Program-made: the position numbers and the translations under genes
NCBI RefSeq assembly: GCF_000382245.1
Contig: NZ_KB907869.1
Coordinates: 1 to 64,000, forward strand
Reading direction: 5' to 3'
From: Kushneria aurantia DSM 21353
Lineage (GTDB): Bacteria > Pseudomonadota > Gammaproteobacteria > Pseudomonadales > Halomonadaceae
DNA: 64,000 nt
The notes under the pieces: model-generated
The model's database searches: none
Told to the model about the DNA's origin: nothing
What the model saw: only the letters and a program-made list of their open reading frames with translations
Shown here: in pieces, positions 47,261 through 58,186 of the stretch
How positions within the stretch are numbered: position 1 is the stretch's first letter
Layout of the letters: each line of letters begins with the position of its first letter

Positions 47261-49486
47261 ATGTCGAGTACACCGATTCATCCCGGCGCCCCCTCCCCCG
47301 GTATTGTCGCGGGCGAGAGCGAACCACGGGTCAGAGATGACGCCGGCAATACCCATCGCAGCCGCGTGCGCGAGGGGCTGCCCTATCCGCTGGGTTCCAG
47401 CTGGGACGGTCTCGGGGTCAACTTCGCGCTTTTTTCGGCCAATGCCACCAAAGTGGAGCTGTGCCTTTTCAGCGATGACGGTAGCGAGGAGCTCGAGCGT
47501 ATCGAGCTGCCGGAGTTCACCGATGAGGTGTGGCACGGCTACCTGCCGGATGCGCGACCGGGTCAGCTTTACGGCTATCGCGTGCACGGCCCCTACGACC
47601 CCGAAAACGGTCACCGCTTCAATCCCAACAAGCTGCTGATCGACCCCTGCGCCTGCCAGCTGGTGGGCGAGTTGCAGTGGGATGACGCCCTCTACGGCTA
47701 CACCATCGGCCACGAAGACGGCGACCTGAGCTTCGACGAACGCGACAGCGCGCCCTTCATTCCCAAATGCCGGGTCATCGACCCCGCCTTCACCTGGGGA
47801 CGCTCGCGGGAGATTCATGTGCCCTGGGACCGCACAGTGGTCTATGAGGCCCATGTGCGCGGTCTGACCATGCAAAATCCCGCCGTACACGAGTCGCGTC
47901 GCGGCACCTTTTCCGGCATCGGCGATCCGGCGATGCTCGACTACCTGCGTCATCTGGGCATCAGCTCGCTGGAGCTGATGCCGATCCACGCCTTCGCCGA
48001 CGATCGCCACCTGCAGGAGAAAGGGCTGCACAACTACTGGGGCTACAACACGCTCTCCTTTTTTGCGCCGCACCCCAATTACATGGCGACCGAAACCATC
48101 AGCGAGTTCAAGCAGATGGTGGCCGGCTGCCACGCCGCGGGTATCGAGGTGATTCTCGATGTGGTCTACAACCACACCGCCGAAGGCAACGAGATGGGGC
48201 CGACGCTCTCCTGGAAGGGCATCGACAACGCCAACTACTACCGTCTGATGCCGGAGGAGAAGCGCTACTACATCAACGACACCGGTACCGGTAACACTCT
48301 CAACCTTTCCCATCCGCGCGTGCTGCAGATGGTCACCGACTCGCTGCGCTACTGGGCCGACGAGATGCGCGTCGACGGTTTCCGCTTCGACCTGGCGACC
48401 ATTCTGGGGCGCGAGCCGCACGGCTTCGACGAGGGTGGCGGCTTCCTCGACTCCTGCCGTCAGGACCCGGTTCTGTCGCAGTGCAAGCTGATCGCCGAGC
48501 CCTGGGACTGCGGCCCCGGCGGCTATCAGGTAGGTGGCTTTCCTCCCGGCTGGGCGGAGTGGAACGACAGGTTCCGCGATAACGTGCGCGCTTTCTGGAA
48601 GGGCGACGAGGGCCAGCTGGCCGAGTTCGCTACCCGTCTGACCGGTTCGGCGGACCTTTTTAATCATCGCGGCCGCAAGCCGTACGCCTCGGTCAATTTC
48701 GTCACCGCTCATGACGGCTTCACCCTGCGCGATCTGGTGACCTACAACGACAAGCACAACGAGGCCAACGGCGAGGACAACAACGACGGTCACGACAATA
48801 ACCACGCCTGGAACCACGGCGTGGAAGGCGAAACCGACGACCGGCAGATTCGCGACCTGCGCCTGCGACAGATGCGCAACATGCTGGCCACGCTGCTGTT
48901 TGCCCAGGGCACGCCGATGATCCTGGCCGGCGACGAATTCGGCCGTACCCAGGGGGGCAACAACAACGCCTACTGCCAGGACAGCGAGATCGGCTGGGTC
49001 AACTGGGATCTTTCCGAGGAAGGTGACTCGCTGCTCGATTTCACACGCCATCTGATTACCCTGCGGCGACGCTACCCGATGCTCCACCGTTCCCGCTTTC
49101 TTACCGGTGAGTGGAACGATGAGCTGGGGGTACGCGACGTCAGCTGGATTACCCCGGAGGGTGAGGAGATGGAAGTGGGCTACTGGGAGGATCCGGCATC
49201 GCGCGCCATCGGTGTGCTGCTCGACGGTCGTGCCCAGCCCACCGGTATCCGTCGCGCCGGTTCGCACAGCACGCTGCTGATGCTGATCAACGCTCATCAT
49301 GAGCCGATCGACTGGCGCCTGCCTGCTGTCTCCTGCGGCAAGCACTGGGTTTTCCGGCTCGATACGGCAGAGCCGTCGCGCAAGGAGGGCGGACATTTCG
49401 AATTCGATACGCACTTCGAGTTGATCGGACGTTCGCTGGTACTGCTGGAGCTGGTACGCGACGACAGCGACGCCTGTCGTTTCTGA
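47261..49486 (+). CDS. glgX: Glycogen debranching enzyme
   Basis: A 741-residue GH13 isoamylase-type enzyme that cuts alpha-1,6 branches. CBM48-like start (NFALFSANATKVELCLFSDD near 55), DVVYNHTAEGNEMGPTLSW near 303, nucleophile Asp in DGFRFDLATILGREP near 373, Glu in LIAEPWDCGPGGYQVGGFPP near 408 and VTAHDGFTLRDLV near 480. Opens the second operon (glgX, glgE, treS-mak, glgB) after a 170-bp gap that should carry a promoter. Confidence 0.95.
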   Translation: MSSTPIHPGAPSPGIVAGESEPRVRDDAGNTHRSRVREGLPYPLGSSWDGLGVNFALFSANATKVELCLFSDDGSEELERIELPEFTDEVWHGYLPDARPGQLYGYRVHGPYDPENGHRFNPNKLLIDPCACQLVGELQWDDALYGYTIGHEDGDLSFDERDSAPFIPKCRVIDPAFTWGRSREIHVPWDRTVVYEAHVRGLTMQNPAVHESRRGTFSGIGDPAMLDYLRHLGISSLELMPIHAFADDRHLQEKGLHNYWGYNTLSFFAPHPNYMATETISEFKQMVAGCHAAGIEVILDVVYNHTAEGNEMGPTLSWKGIDNANYYRLMPEEKRYYINDTGTGNTLNLSHPRVLQMVTDSLRYWADEMRVDGFRFDLATILGREPHGFDEGGGFLDSCRQDPVLSQCKLIAEPWDCGPGGYQVGGFPPGWAEWNDRFRDNVRAFWKGDEGQLAEFATRLTGSADLFNHRGRKPYASVNFVTAHDGFTLRDLVTYNDKHNEANGEDNNDGHDNNHAWNHGVEGETDDRQIRDLRLRQMRNMLATLLFAQGTPMILAGDEFGRTQGGNNNAYCQDSEIGWVNWDLSEEGDSLLDFTRHLITLRRRYPMLHRSRFLTGEWNDELGVRDVSWITPEGEEMEVGYWEDPASRAIGVLLDGRAQPTGIRRAGSHSTLLMLINAHHEPIDWRLPAVSCGKHWVFRLDTAEPSRKEGGHFEFDTHFELIGRSLVLLELVRDDSDACRF

Positions 49487-49597
49487 TCCGCCACGGGTTG
49501 CCGGCCACAGCCGCCGGCATTCAGGGGTCCGGCGCGACGGCATGAGCAGGCATGGCGCCTGCTGCCGTCTCGCCCATCAAGCAAGGAGCGAGCCGCG

Positions 49598-51646
49598 ATG
49601 TCGATGGAGCAATATCCGCCATCCCGCGCCGATGACGGCCGCAAGGGCGGCACCCTTTCAGACAGTGAGCGTGCCCACCGCGCGGCGCTGGCGCCACGCA
49701 TTGCCATCGAGGATATCCAGCCGGCGGTGGACAGCGGGCGTTTCGCCGCCAGGGCGGATGTCGGCAGAGCCGTCAACGTCAGTGCGGTGATCGTCGCCGA
49801 CGGTCATGACGTGCTGGCCTGTGCCGTCCACTGGCGACGTCGCGGCGACTCGGCATGGCACTGCATCGCCATGTCGCTGGTGCGACCGCTGGGTAACGAT
49901 CTCTGGGAGGCGAGCTTTACGCCAGGTCGTGCGGGGCCCCACGATTTTGTCATCGAGAGCTGGTGGGACCGCTACGCGACCTTCCACTACGAGCTGAGCA
50001 AGAAACACGCCGCCGGCGTGCCGATCGCGCTGGAGTTGCGCGAGGGCAGGGCGCATCTCGAGCGCGCGCTGGAACTGGCCGCCGGCAGTGGCAGCAGCGC
50101 CGATGTTACCGCGCTCGAGGCCTGTCTGGCGCGTCTCGATGATGCCGCTGGCGACGCCGAGCGGGTCGCGCTGCTGCTGTCGCGGGAGACGCTGGCGCTG
50201 ATGCAGCGCTGCGACGAGCGGCCCCATTTGAGCCGCAGCCGGGCGATGCCGCTGGAAGTAGAGCGCGAGCGCGCCCATTTCGCCAGCTGGTACGAGCTCT
50301 TTCCGCGTTCCGAAAGCCAGGACGAGAGCCGCCACGGCACTTTCGCCGATGTGCAAAAGCGTCTGCCGATGATTCGCGATATGGGCTTCGACGTGCTCTA
50401 TTTCCCGCCCATTCATCCCATCGGTCACACGCACCGCAAGGGTCGCAACAATACTCTGACGCCCGGCCCCGACGACCCCGGCAGCCCCTACGCGATCGGC
50501 AACGAGCACGGCGGCCATGACAGCATTCACCCGCAGCTCGGCAGCCGCGAGGATTTTCGCGCGCTGGTCGCGGCGGCGGCCGAGCACGGCCTCGAGATCG
50601 CCCTCGACTTCGCCATCCAGTGTTCGCCGGATCACCCCTGGCTCGACGCGCATCCCGGCTGGTTCGACTGGCGCCCCGACGGCACCATTCGCTACGCCGA
50701 GAACCCGCCCAAGAAGTACGAGGATATCGTCAACCTCGACTTCTACACCGAGGCGGCCATTCCCGAGCTGTGGCTGACGCTGCGCGATGTGGTGCAGCAC
50801 TGGGTGGATGAGGGGGTGAAAATATTTCGCGTCGATAATCCCCATACCAAGCCCTTCCCGTTCTGGGAGTGGCTGATCGACGATATTCGCAGCCGCGATC
50901 CGGACGTGATCTTCTTCGCCGAGGCCTTCACCCGCCCGGCGATCATGGCGCGGCTGGGCAAGATCGGCTTCAATATGAGCTACACCTATTTCACCTGGCG
51001 CAACACCAAAGCGGAGCTGACCGAGTACCTGACCCAGCTCAACGCGTCGCCCCTGCGCGAATGTTTTCGGCCCAACTTTTTCGTCAACACGCCGGATATC
51101 AACCCCACCTTCCTGCAGAGCTCGGGGCGCCCCGGGTTTTTGATCCGGGCCGCGCTGGCCACCATGGGCTCGGGGCTGTGGGGTATGTATTCGGGCTTCG
51201 AGCTGTGCGAGGCCGCCGCGATACCGGGCAGGGAGGAGTATCTCGACGCCGAGAAGTATCAGCTCAGGCCGCGTGACTACCATGCGCCCGGCAATATCAG
51301 CGCCGAGATCGCCCGGCTCAACTGGATGCGCCGGCGCAACCCGGCGCTGCAGAGCCATCTCGGCATCCGTTTCCACTACATTGATAACGATCGCATTATC
51401 TATTTTGAGAAGTCGACGCCGGAGATGGACAACGTGGTGCTGGTGGCGATCAGTCTTGACCCTTTTCACGACCAGGGCGGCAACTTCGAACTGCCGCTGT
51501 GGCGCTTCGGGCTGGAGGATGACGCCGCCATGCAGGGCGAGGATCTGATGAACGGCCATCGCTGGGTGTGGCACGGCAAGTGGCAGTCGACGCACCTGAC
51601 GCCGCAGATGCCGTTCGGCATCTGGCGACTCACGCCGCTGGGTTAA
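49598..51646 (+). CDS. glgE: Alpha-1,4-glucan:maltose-1-phosphate maltosyltransferase
   Basis: A 682-residue GH13_3 enzyme that adds maltosyl units from maltose-1-phosphate to alpha-glucan. Features: VESGRF-like start region (AVDSGRFAARADVG near 44), FPPIHPIGHTHRKGRNN near 270, nucleophile Asp in KIFRVDNPHTKPFPFWEW near 410, Glu in VIFFAEAFTRP near 440, and AENPPKKYEDIVNLDF near 367. Normal length. AGGAG site before ATG 49598. Substrate comes from the maltokinase domain of the next gene. Confidence 0.95.
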   Translation: MSMEQYPPSRADDGRKGGTLSDSERAHRAALAPRIAIEDIQPAVDSGRFAARADVGRAVNVSAVIVADGHDVLACAVHWRRRGDSAWHCIAMSLVRPLGNDLWEASFTPGRAGPHDFVIESWWDRYATFHYELSKKHAAGVPIALELREGRAHLERALELAAGSGSSADVTALEACLARLDDAAGDAERVALLLSRETLALMQRCDERPHLSRSRAMPLEVERERAHFASWYELFPRSESQDESRHGTFADVQKRLPMIRDMGFDVLYFPPIHPIGHTHRKGRNNTLTPGPDDPGSPYAIGNEHGGHDSIHPQLGSREDFRALVAAAAEHGLEIALDFAIQCSPDHPWLDAHPGWFDWRPDGTIRYAENPPKKYEDIVNLDFYTEAAIPELWLTLRDVVQHWVDEGVKIFRVDNPHTKPFPFWEWLIDDIRSRDPDVIFFAEAFTRPAIMARLGKIGFNMSYTYFTWRNTKAELTEYLTQLNASPLRECFRPNFFVNTPDINPTFLQSSGRPGFLIRAALATMGSGLWGMYSGFELCEAAAIPGREEYLDAEKYQLRPRDYHAPGNISAEIARLNWMRRRNPALQSHLGIRFHYIDNDRIIYFEKSTPEMDNVVLVAISLDPFHDQGGNFELPLWRFGLEDDAAMQGEDLMNGHRWVWHGKWQSTHLTPQMPFGIWRLTPLG

Positions 51647-51656
51647 ACAGGGCAGC

Positions 51657-51687
51657 CGCCACCCCGGCGGCCTGTAGCGGGGTGGCG
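51657..51687. other. Hairpin between glgE and treS
   Basis: Ten-pair inverted repeat CGCCACCCCG/CGGGGTGGCG with an 11-nt loop and no T-run, 10 bp after glgE. It may attenuate or stabilise the transcript rather than terminate it. Confidence 0.5.
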
Positions 51688-51734
51688 TTCACATCGTTGC
51701 CCTATGGGCAAAGCGATTACGAAGGGGAGTGACC

Positions 51735-54700
51735 ATGAACGTCAGGGAAACCACCGGTACCACCTGGCAAAGTGCGGATGACGCCCGCCCCGCCTTTATC
51801 GATGATCCGCACTGGTACAGGGACGCTGTCATCTACCAGGTGCACGTCAAATCCTTTTTCGATGCCAACAACGACGGTATCGGCGATTTCGAGGGCCTGA
51901 TCGCCAGCCTCGACTACATTGCCGGGCTGGGCGTCAACACCATCTGGCTGCTGCCGTTCTACCCCTCGCCGCGCCGCGACGACGGCTACGATATCTCCGA
52001 ATACTGCGCGGTCAGCCCCGACTACGGCACCCTCGAACAGGCCCAGCAGTTCATCGAGGCGGCCCACGCGCGCGGACTGAGGGTGATTACCGAGCTGGTC
52101 ATCAACCATACCTCCGACCAGCACCCCTGGTTTCAGCGCGCCCGTCGCGCCCCCAAAGGCTCGCCCGAACGCGCGTTCTACGTCTGGTCCGACAGCGACG
52201 AGTACTACAGCGGCACCCGCATTATCTTTCTCGACACCGAGTCCTCCAACTGGACATGGGATCCGGTCGCCGGCCAGTACTTCTGGCACCGCTTTTACTC
52301 CCATCAGCCCGATCTCAACTTCGACAACCCCGTCGTATTCGACGAGGTGATGAAGGTGATGCACTACTGGCTGTCGATGGGCGTCGACGGCCTGCGCCTC
52401 GATGCCATCCCCTACCTGGTCGAACGCGACGGCACCAACAACGAGAATCTGCCCGAGACCCACGAGGTGCTCAAGCGTATCCGCGCGGTGATCGACGAGC
52501 ACTATCCCGACCGCATGCTGCTCGCCGAGGCCAACCAGTGGCCGGAGGATACGCGCCCCTACTTCGGCGACGGCGACGAGTGTCACATGGCGTTCCATTT
52601 CCCGCTGATGCCGCGCATGTACATGGCGGTGGCGCAGGAGGACCGCTTCCCGATCACCGATATTCTGCGCCAGACCCCGGATATCCCCGAGGGCTGCCAG
52701 TGGGCGATCTTTCTGCGCAACCACGACGAGCTGACGCTGGAGATGGTCACCGATCGCGAGCGCGATTACCTGTGGAACCACTACGCCGCCGATCGCCGCG
52801 CGCGTATCAATCTCGGTATTCGTCGCCGGCTGGCGCCGCTGCTGGAGCGCGACCGACGCCGTATCGAACTGCTCAACAGCCTGCTGCTGTCGATGCCGGG
52901 AACGCCGACGATCTACTACGGCGACGAGATCGGTATGGGGGACAACATCCATCTCGGCGATCGCGACGGCGTGCGTACCCCCATGCAGTGGTCGATGGAC
53001 CGCAACGGCGGTTTCTCGCGCGCCGACCCGGCCAGCATGGTGCTGCCGCCGGTGATGGACCCGCTCTACGGTTTTCAGACCGTCAACGTCGAGGCGCAGA
53101 GCCGCGACAGTCACTCGCTGCTCAACTGGATGCGCCGCATGCTGGCGGTGCGGGGACGCCAGCAGGCGTTCGGCCGCGGCGCGTTGCGTTTTCTGTATCC
53201 CGCCAACCGCCGCATTCTGGCCTACGTGCGCGAACTGACCCGCGACGACGGCAGCCAGGAGAGCATTCTCTGCGTTGCCAACGTATCGCGCACCGCCCAG
53301 GCGGTGGAGCTGGACCTGAGCGCCTGGGAAGGGCGGGTACCGGTAGAGATGATCGGCGGCAGCAGCTTTCCGCCCGTCGGTCAGCTCAACTACCTGCTGA
53401 CCCTGCCGCCCTACGGCTTCTACTGGTTCATGCTGGCCCCCGAGGCGAGCATGCCGGTCTGGCACGAAGCGCCGCGGCACATCATGCCGGACCTTTTGAC
53501 GCTGGTGATCAAGCGCCATCTCGACGAAGTGGGGCGCGGCAGCCCGCGCCGCACTCTGGAGCGCGATATTCTGCCCCAGTACCTGCCGCGTCAGCGCTGG
53601 TTCGCCGCCAAGGGCAGCCTCATCGACAGGGTGTCGCTGCTCTGGGCGGTGCGCTTTGACCGCCGCGGCACGGCGGACAGCGCCGCCGACGTGCCGATGC
53701 TGCTGGGCGAGGTGGCGGTGCACTATGCCGATGCCACGCCCTGTGAGTGCTACGCCCTGCCGCTGGGACTGGTCGACGAGGTCGACAGCCCGCTGCTGAG
53801 CCAGCAGCTGGCGATGGCGCGGGTAAGGCTGGGACGTGAGGTGGATCTGCTGACCGATGCCTTCGCGCTGCCCGAGTTCGCCCGTGCGATTGTCGCGGCG
53901 CTGCGCGAGGGTGTCAGCCGCTCGCTGGCGGATAACCTGGTCGAGACGAGCGGCGAAACCTCTGCGCCCGGCACCCTCGAGTTCACACCCACCTCGCAGC
54001 TGGCGGCCCTCGCGCTGGCCGACGATGCCGAGGTGCGCCACCTGCATGCCGAGCAGTCCAACAGCTCGTTGATTATCGGCGATCAAGTGATGATCAAGCT
54101 GCTGCGTCGCGTCGAAGGCGGTATCCACCCCGAGGCGGAGGTGGGGCGCTATCTCACCGAGCGCGGTTTTACCCATATGGCGCCACTGCTGGGGGAGGTG
54201 ACCCGCCGCGACAACGACGGTGTAGCGCACGTGCTGATGGTCGTGCAGGGCTATATCGACAACCAGGGGGATGCCTGGAGCTGGACGCTCAATAATCTTG
54301 AGCGTGCCATCCACGATGCCAGCGAAGCCAATCATACCGGCGTCGAGGAGCAGTTGACGGCGCTTGCCGACCTGAGCCGTTTCGCCGCTGCACTGGGGCT
54401 GCGGCTGGGGCAGATGCATGCGCTGCTGGCGCAGCACGACGACGACCCGGATTTCGCCCCCGAGGTGGCTGACGCGGCGCGCTGCGCCGACTGGGCGCAG
54501 CGGGTGAAGGAGCAGGTGCAGCGTGCGCTGGCCATTGCCGAGCACCACCTGACGGGATTTGGCGAAGAGGAGCAGCAGCTCATCCACTGGCTGCTGTCGC
54601 GCCGCGAGCGGCTGATGGCCGCGGTCGACGAACTGGCCGCGCAGTCTGTCGGCAGCCTCTGCACCCGTACCCACGGCGATCTTCACCTCGGCCAGGTACT

Positions 54701-55163
54701 GGTTTCTCACGACGATGCCTGGATCATCGACTTCGAGGGCGAACCGGCCCGGCCGCTGGCCGAACGTCGCGAGAAAACCACGCCGCTGCGTGACGTTGCC
54801 GGTGTGGTGCGCTCCTTCGACTACGCCTCGGCGATGGCGCTTGATCGCGCCTGGCAGGCCGACGTGGCGCAGGATCGCGAGAAGATCAGCCGCGGCGTGA
54901 TCGAGGGATACCGTCAGCGCGTTACCCAGGCCTTCCTGCTCGCCTACCGCGAAGCCGCTCAGCAGATCGGCCATCAGTGGCAGTTCGACAACGGTGCCAG
55001 CGCCGCACTGTCGCTTTTCACGCTGGAGAAAGCGGTTTACGAAATCGCCTACGAAGCGGCCAATCGCCCGGCCTGGCTGGGCGTGCCGCTGCGCGGCCTG
55101 GCCGCCATGCTGGAAGCCCTCATCAACCAGGCGCCCGATCCGTTCGCGGCGCCGGGAGCTTAA
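51735..55163 (+). CDS. treS: Trehalose synthase fused to maltokinase
   Basis: A 1142-residue bifunctional protein. Residues 1-560 are a GH13 trehalose synthase (maltose to trehalose isomerase): [19 protein letters not shown] near 35, nucleophile Asp in [16 protein letters not shown] near 220, Glu in [11 protein letters not shown] near 262. Residues 600-1142 are a maltokinase: [11 protein letters not shown] near 620, [11 protein letters not shown] near 980 and [17 protein letters not shown] near 998 with the catalytic loop. The fusion channels trehalose through maltose to maltose-1-phosphate for GlgE. Start ATG 51735 with a GGGGAG site; GTG 51729 is the alternative. Confidence 0.95.
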   Translation: MNVRETTGTTWQSADDARPAFIDDPHWYRDAVIYQVHVKSFFDANNDGIGDFEGLIASLDYIAGLGVNTIWLLPFYPSPRRDDGYDISEYCAVSPDYGTLEQAQQFIEAAHARGLRVITELVINHTSDQHPWFQRARRAPKGSPERAFYVWSDSDEYYSGTRIIFLDTESSNWTWDPVAGQYFWHRFYSHQPDLNFDNPVVFDEVMKVMHYWLSMGVDGLRLDAIPYLVERDGTNNENLPETHEVLKRIRAVIDEHYPDRMLLAEANQWPEDTRPYFGDGDECHMAFHFPLMPRMYMAVAQEDRFPITDILRQTPDIPEGCQWAIFLRNHDELTLEMVTDRERDYLWNHYAADRRARINLGIRRRLAPLLERDRRRIELLNSLLLSMPGTPTIYYGDEIGMGDNIHLGDRDGVRTPMQWSMDRNGGFSRADPASMVLPPVMDPLYGFQTVNVEAQSRDSHSLLNWMRRMLAVRGRQQAFGRGALRFLYPANRRILAYVRELTRDDGSQESILCVANVSRTAQAVELDLSAWEGRVPVEMIGGSSFPPVGQLNYLLTLPPYGFYWFMLAPEASMPVWHEAPRHIMPDLLTLVIKRHLDEVGRGSPRRTLERDILPQYLPRQRWFAAKGSLIDRVSLLWAVRFDRRGTADSAADVPMLLGEVAVHYADATPCECYALPLGLVDEVDSPLLSQQLAMARVRLGREVDLLTDAFALPEFARAIVAALREGVSRSLADNLVETSGETSAPGTLEFTPTSQLAALALADDAEVRHLHAEQSNSSLIIGDQVMIKLLRRVEGGIHPEAEVGRYLTERGFTHMAPLLGEVTRRDNDGVAHVLMVVQGYIDNQGDAWSWTLNNLERAIHDASEANHTGVEEQLTALADLSRFAAALGLRLGQMHALLAQHDDDPDFAPEVADAARCADWAQRVKEQVQRALAIAEHHLTGFGEEEQQLIHWLLSRRERLMAAVDELAAQSVGSLCTRTHGDLHLGQVLVSHDDAWIIDFEGEPARPLAERREKTTPLRDVAGVVRSFDYASAMALDRAWQADVAQDREKISRGVIEGYRQRVTQAFLLAYREAAQQIGHQWQFDNGASAALSLFTLEKAVYEIAYEAANRPAWLGVPLRGLAAMLEALINQAPDPFAAPGA

Positions 55164-55167
55164 CCCC

Positions 55168-57417
55168 ATGACCGAATCGACGCTTTATGGCGAGCCCGCC
55201 GGCTCCGACGTCTCGCTCGATATTCATCCCGACGCGGCTCAGGCACTGGTGGAGGCTAGCCATGGCGACCCCTTTGCCGTGCTGGGTCCCCACGAGGTCG
55301 ACAACGCCATGGTGGTGCGCGCGCTGCTGCCGGGGGCGCTGGGTGTCGATCTGCTGGCACACGACAGCGACCGGGTGCTGGGTCGGCTGCAGCCGGGTCA
55401 GGTTCCCGATCTGTTCGTCGGCCGGCTGGATCACGTCACCCCCTATCGGTTGCGCATCCGCTGGCCTTATGGGGAGGAGGTGCGCGAGGATCCCTACGCC
55501 TTCGGTGCACTGCTCGGCGAGCTCGATCTCTATCTGATCGGCGAGGGCAACCATCGCCAGCTCGGCCACTGCCTCGGCGCTCAGGTGACCAGCGTCGACG
55601 GCGTCCCCGGAGTGCGCTTCGCGGTATGGGCGCCCAATGCCCGGCGCGTCTCGGTGGTGGGCGCCTTCTGTCAGTGGGACGGGCGACGCTTTCCCATGCG
55701 TCTGCGTCAGCCTACCGGGGTGTGGGAGATTTTCATCCCGCGGCTGGCGGTCGGTACGGTCTACAAGTATGAAATTCTCGGTCCCGACGGCCTGCTGCCG
55801 CTCAAGGCGGACCCGGTGGCGTTGGCCACCCAGGCGCCGCCGCAGACCGGCTCGGTGGTGGCCGAGCCGCTGCAACACGAGTGGCGCGACGAGGTCTGGA
55901 TGGCCGGACGCGCAGAGCGTCATCAAGGCGATGCGCCGATTTCGGTCTACGAGGTGCACGCCGCTTCCTGGCGACGTCACGGCGGTGACGAGGGGGCGCT
56001 TTACACCTGGCAGGATCTGGCCGAATCGCTGATTCCCTACGTTGTCGAGATGGGGTTCACCCACATCGAGCTGCTGCCGATCATGGAGCATCCCTTCGGC
56101 GGCTCCTGGGGTTACCAGCCGCTGTCGCAGTTCGCTCCCAGCGGCCGCTTCGGTTCGCCCGGTGGTTTCGCTGTCTTCGTCGACGCCTGTCACCGCGCCG
56201 GCATCGGCGTGATCCTCGACTGGGTGCCGGCCCACTTTCCCACCGACCCTCACGGCCTGGCGCGCTTCGATGGCACCGCGCTGTACGAATACCAGGACCC
56301 GCGCGAGGGGTTCCACCAGGACTGGAACACCTACATTTACAACCTTGGCCGTCACGAGGTGCACGGCTTCATGCTCGCCTCGGCGCTGCACTGGCTGAGG
56401 GAGTTTCACGTCGATGCGCTGCGCGTCGATGCCGTCGCCTCGATGCTTTACCGCAACTATTCGCGCCGCGACGGGGAGTGGATTGCCAATATCCACGGCG
56501 GCCAGGAGAACCTCGAGGCGATCGACTTCCTTACCCATCTCAACAGCGTGGTGGCCGAGGAAGCACCGGGGGCGCTGGTCATCGCCGAGGAGTCCACTGC
56601 CTGGCCGGGCGTTACACGTCCCACGCAGGAAGGGGGGCTGGGCTTTGGCTACAAGTGGAACATGGGCTGGATGCACGACAGCCTGAGCTACATGAGCGAA
56701 GATCCGCTCTATCGTCGTTATCATCACGATGCGGTGACCTTCGGGCTGGTCTATGCCTTCTCGGAGCATTTCATGCTGCCGATCTCCCACGACGAAGTGG
56801 TGCACGGCAAGGGCTCGCTGATCAACAAGATGCCCGGCGACCGCTGGCAGCAGTTCGCCAACCTGCGCGCCTATCTTGGTTTCATGTGGACCCACCCCGG
56901 CAAGAAGCTGCTGTTCATGGGCTGCGAGTTCGCCCAGTTCCGCGAGTGGAGCCACGATCGCGAGCTGGACTGGTTTCTGCTTGGCGAACCGCCACATCGG
57001 GGCGTGCAGCAGCTGGTGGGTGATCTCAACCGCCTTTACCGTGAGAGTCCGGCGCTTTACGAGCAGGACGGCGTAGCCCAGGGATTCCAGTGGGTGGTGG
57101 GCGATGACAGCGATAACAGCGTTTTTGCCTGGCTGCGCTGGAGCCGTCACGGCGAGCCGCTGCTGGTGGTGCTCAACATGCTCCCGCAGGTGCTCGACGG
57201 CTATGAGCTTGGCGTGCCGAGCGGCGGCTGGTGGCGCGAAGTGTTCAACAGCGATGCCGGTCACTATGGCGGTAGCGATGTGGGCAACCAGGGCGGCCGG
57301 CAGGCGCTCGAGCTTGACCGCCACGGTCACCCCTTCGCTCTGCGGCTGCGGCTGCCGCCGCTGGGGGTGTTGGTACTGGCACCGGGCGACCGTTCACAGG
57401 GCGAACAGGGCGCTTGA
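55168..57417 (+). CDS. glgB: 1,4-alpha-glucan branching enzyme, copy 2
   Basis: A 749-residue GH13 branching enzyme with N-terminal domain ([15 protein letters not shown] near 31), CBM48-like domain ([15 protein letters not shown] near 165) and barrel: nucleophile Asp in [20 protein letters not shown] near 418, Glu in [12 protein letters not shown] near 472 and [13 protein letters not shown] near 540. Its N-terminus is the full-length type, whereas copy 1 begins with a slightly shorter, divergent domain. It lies 4 bp after treS and is therefore the branching partner of the GlgE route. Start ATG 55168; the frame continues upstream inside treS but is not coding. Confidence 0.95.
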   Translation: MTESTLYGEPAGSDVSLDIHPDAAQALVEASHGDPFAVLGPHEVDNAMVVRALLPGALGVDLLAHDSDRVLGRLQPGQVPDLFVGRLDHVTPYRLRIRWPYGEEVREDPYAFGALLGELDLYLIGEGNHRQLGHCLGAQVTSVDGVPGVRFAVWAPNARRVSVVGAFCQWDGRRFPMRLRQPTGVWEIFIPRLAVGTVYKYEILGPDGLLPLKADPVALATQAPPQTGSVVAEPLQHEWRDEVWMAGRAERHQGDAPISVYEVHAASWRRHGGDEGALYTWQDLAESLIPYVVEMGFTHIELLPIMEHPFGGSWGYQPLSQFAPSGRFGSPGGFAVFVDACHRAGIGVILDWVPAHFPTDPHGLARFDGTALYEYQDPREGFHQDWNTYIYNLGRHEVHGFMLASALHWLREFHVDALRVDAVASMLYRNYSRRDGEWIANIHGGQENLEAIDFLTHLNSVVAEEAPGALVIAEESTAWPGVTRPTQEGGLGFGYKWNMGWMHDSLSYMSEDPLYRRYHHDAVTFGLVYAFSEHFMLPISHDEVVHGKGSLINKMPGDRWQQFANLRAYLGFMWTHPGKKLLFMGCEFAQFREWSHDRELDWFLLGEPPHRGVQQLVGDLNRLYRESPALYEQDGVAQGFQWVVGDDSDNSVFAWLRWSRHGEPLLVVLNMLPQVLDGYELGVPSGGWWREVFNSDAGHYGGSDVGNQGGRQALELDRHGHPFALRLRLPPLGVLVLAPGDRSQGEQGA

Positions 57418-57462
57418 GGCCCTGGCGTTACAGACCGCTGTATGACGGTGACGGTTGACCAC

Positions 57463-57488
57463 AAAAAAGCCCGCGACGTATCGCGGGC
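57463..57488 (-). terminator. Rho-independent terminator of the PRC-barrel gene
   Basis: Read on the minus strand: stem GCCCGCGA/TCGCGGGC with a four-base loop, then six T residues. It lies 18 bp past the stop of the gene at 57507. Confidence 0.9.
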
Positions 57489-57506
57489 TTGTGTCGATGG
57501 TGAGGC

Positions 57507-58028
57507 TTATTGCCCGATCGCCTCGCCGGCCTGCTGCAGCAGGTTTGAAGTTGCCTGACGGGTATCCTGCCAGGCGCTGCTGGCGGCATCGGTCGTCTCC
57601 TGCCAGGCCTGCGATGCCTGCTGACGGGCGTTCTGCCACCAGTCGTTGTCCCATTCGGGCTGCGCGGCCAGCTCGTCGCGGTCGAGATTGATGATGACGT
57701 TGTATTCGAGATCGCCGAGATCGGTATCGTTGCTGGTCTCGACGGTGAAATCGCCGCGCTGGATAACGTAGCCACGACCGTCGAGATCGAAGCCGTCATC
57801 ATCGATTTCGATCACCATCGCCTGCAGCGTCATGTCGTCGCCAAAAAGCAGATCCTCGACCTCGCCGATGGTGCGACTCTCGTGGAGCAGATGGACGTCG
57901 GCGTCGAGCAGGCGGTTGGCCGAGTAGAGGCCTTCGGTGGCCTGCGGCGTCTGCTCGGCGTGAGCGCTGGCCAGCCCCGTCATTGCAGTGGCGGCAGCCG
58001 TGGCGAGTGCGATAGCGCGAAATGTCAT
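57507..58028 (-). CDS. Exported PRC-barrel protein with helical tail
   Basis: A 173-residue protein with a signal peptide (MTFRAIALATAAATAMTG, cleavage near residue 25), a PRC-barrel domain (residues 35-115: LLDADVHLLHESRTIGEVED, then LQAMVIEIDDDGFDLDGRG) and a C-terminal amphipathic region with repeated W-Q/T-x motifs (ARQQASQAWQETT, SSAWQDTRQA). Probably periplasmic. PRC-barrel proteins of this type are common in halomonads and are often stress-related, but no reaction is known. Start 58028; the longer frame to 58190 would lack a signal peptide. Confidence 0.85.
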   Translation of the reverse strand: MTFRAIALATAAATAMTGLASAHAEQTPQATEGLYSANRLLDADVHLLHESRTIGEVEDLLFGDDMTLQAMVIEIDDDGFDLDGRGYVIQRGDFTVETSNDTDLGDLEYNVIINLDRDELAAQPEWDNDWWQNARQQASQAWQETTDAASSAWQDTRQATSNLLQQAGEAIGQ

Positions 58029-58186
58029 GGTCGTTTTTCCTGTGCCGAATTGACGCCTTACAGCATGGCATGGAGTCGATTGTATCGCCTGCTGCGCAGC
58101 GCTGAATTCAGCTCTGTTCAAGAGGGTCGTGGCCCCGGTTCGGCTGTACACAGAACCGTCCCGGCCGGCCCGGGCCTCGCCCATGC

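Noticed and set aside
51717-55169. 1150-codon open frame on the minus strand opposite treS
   Set aside because: Exact antisense shadow of treS in high-GC DNA; low-complexity His/Gln/Val/Ala-rich translation with no domain and no ribosome binding site.
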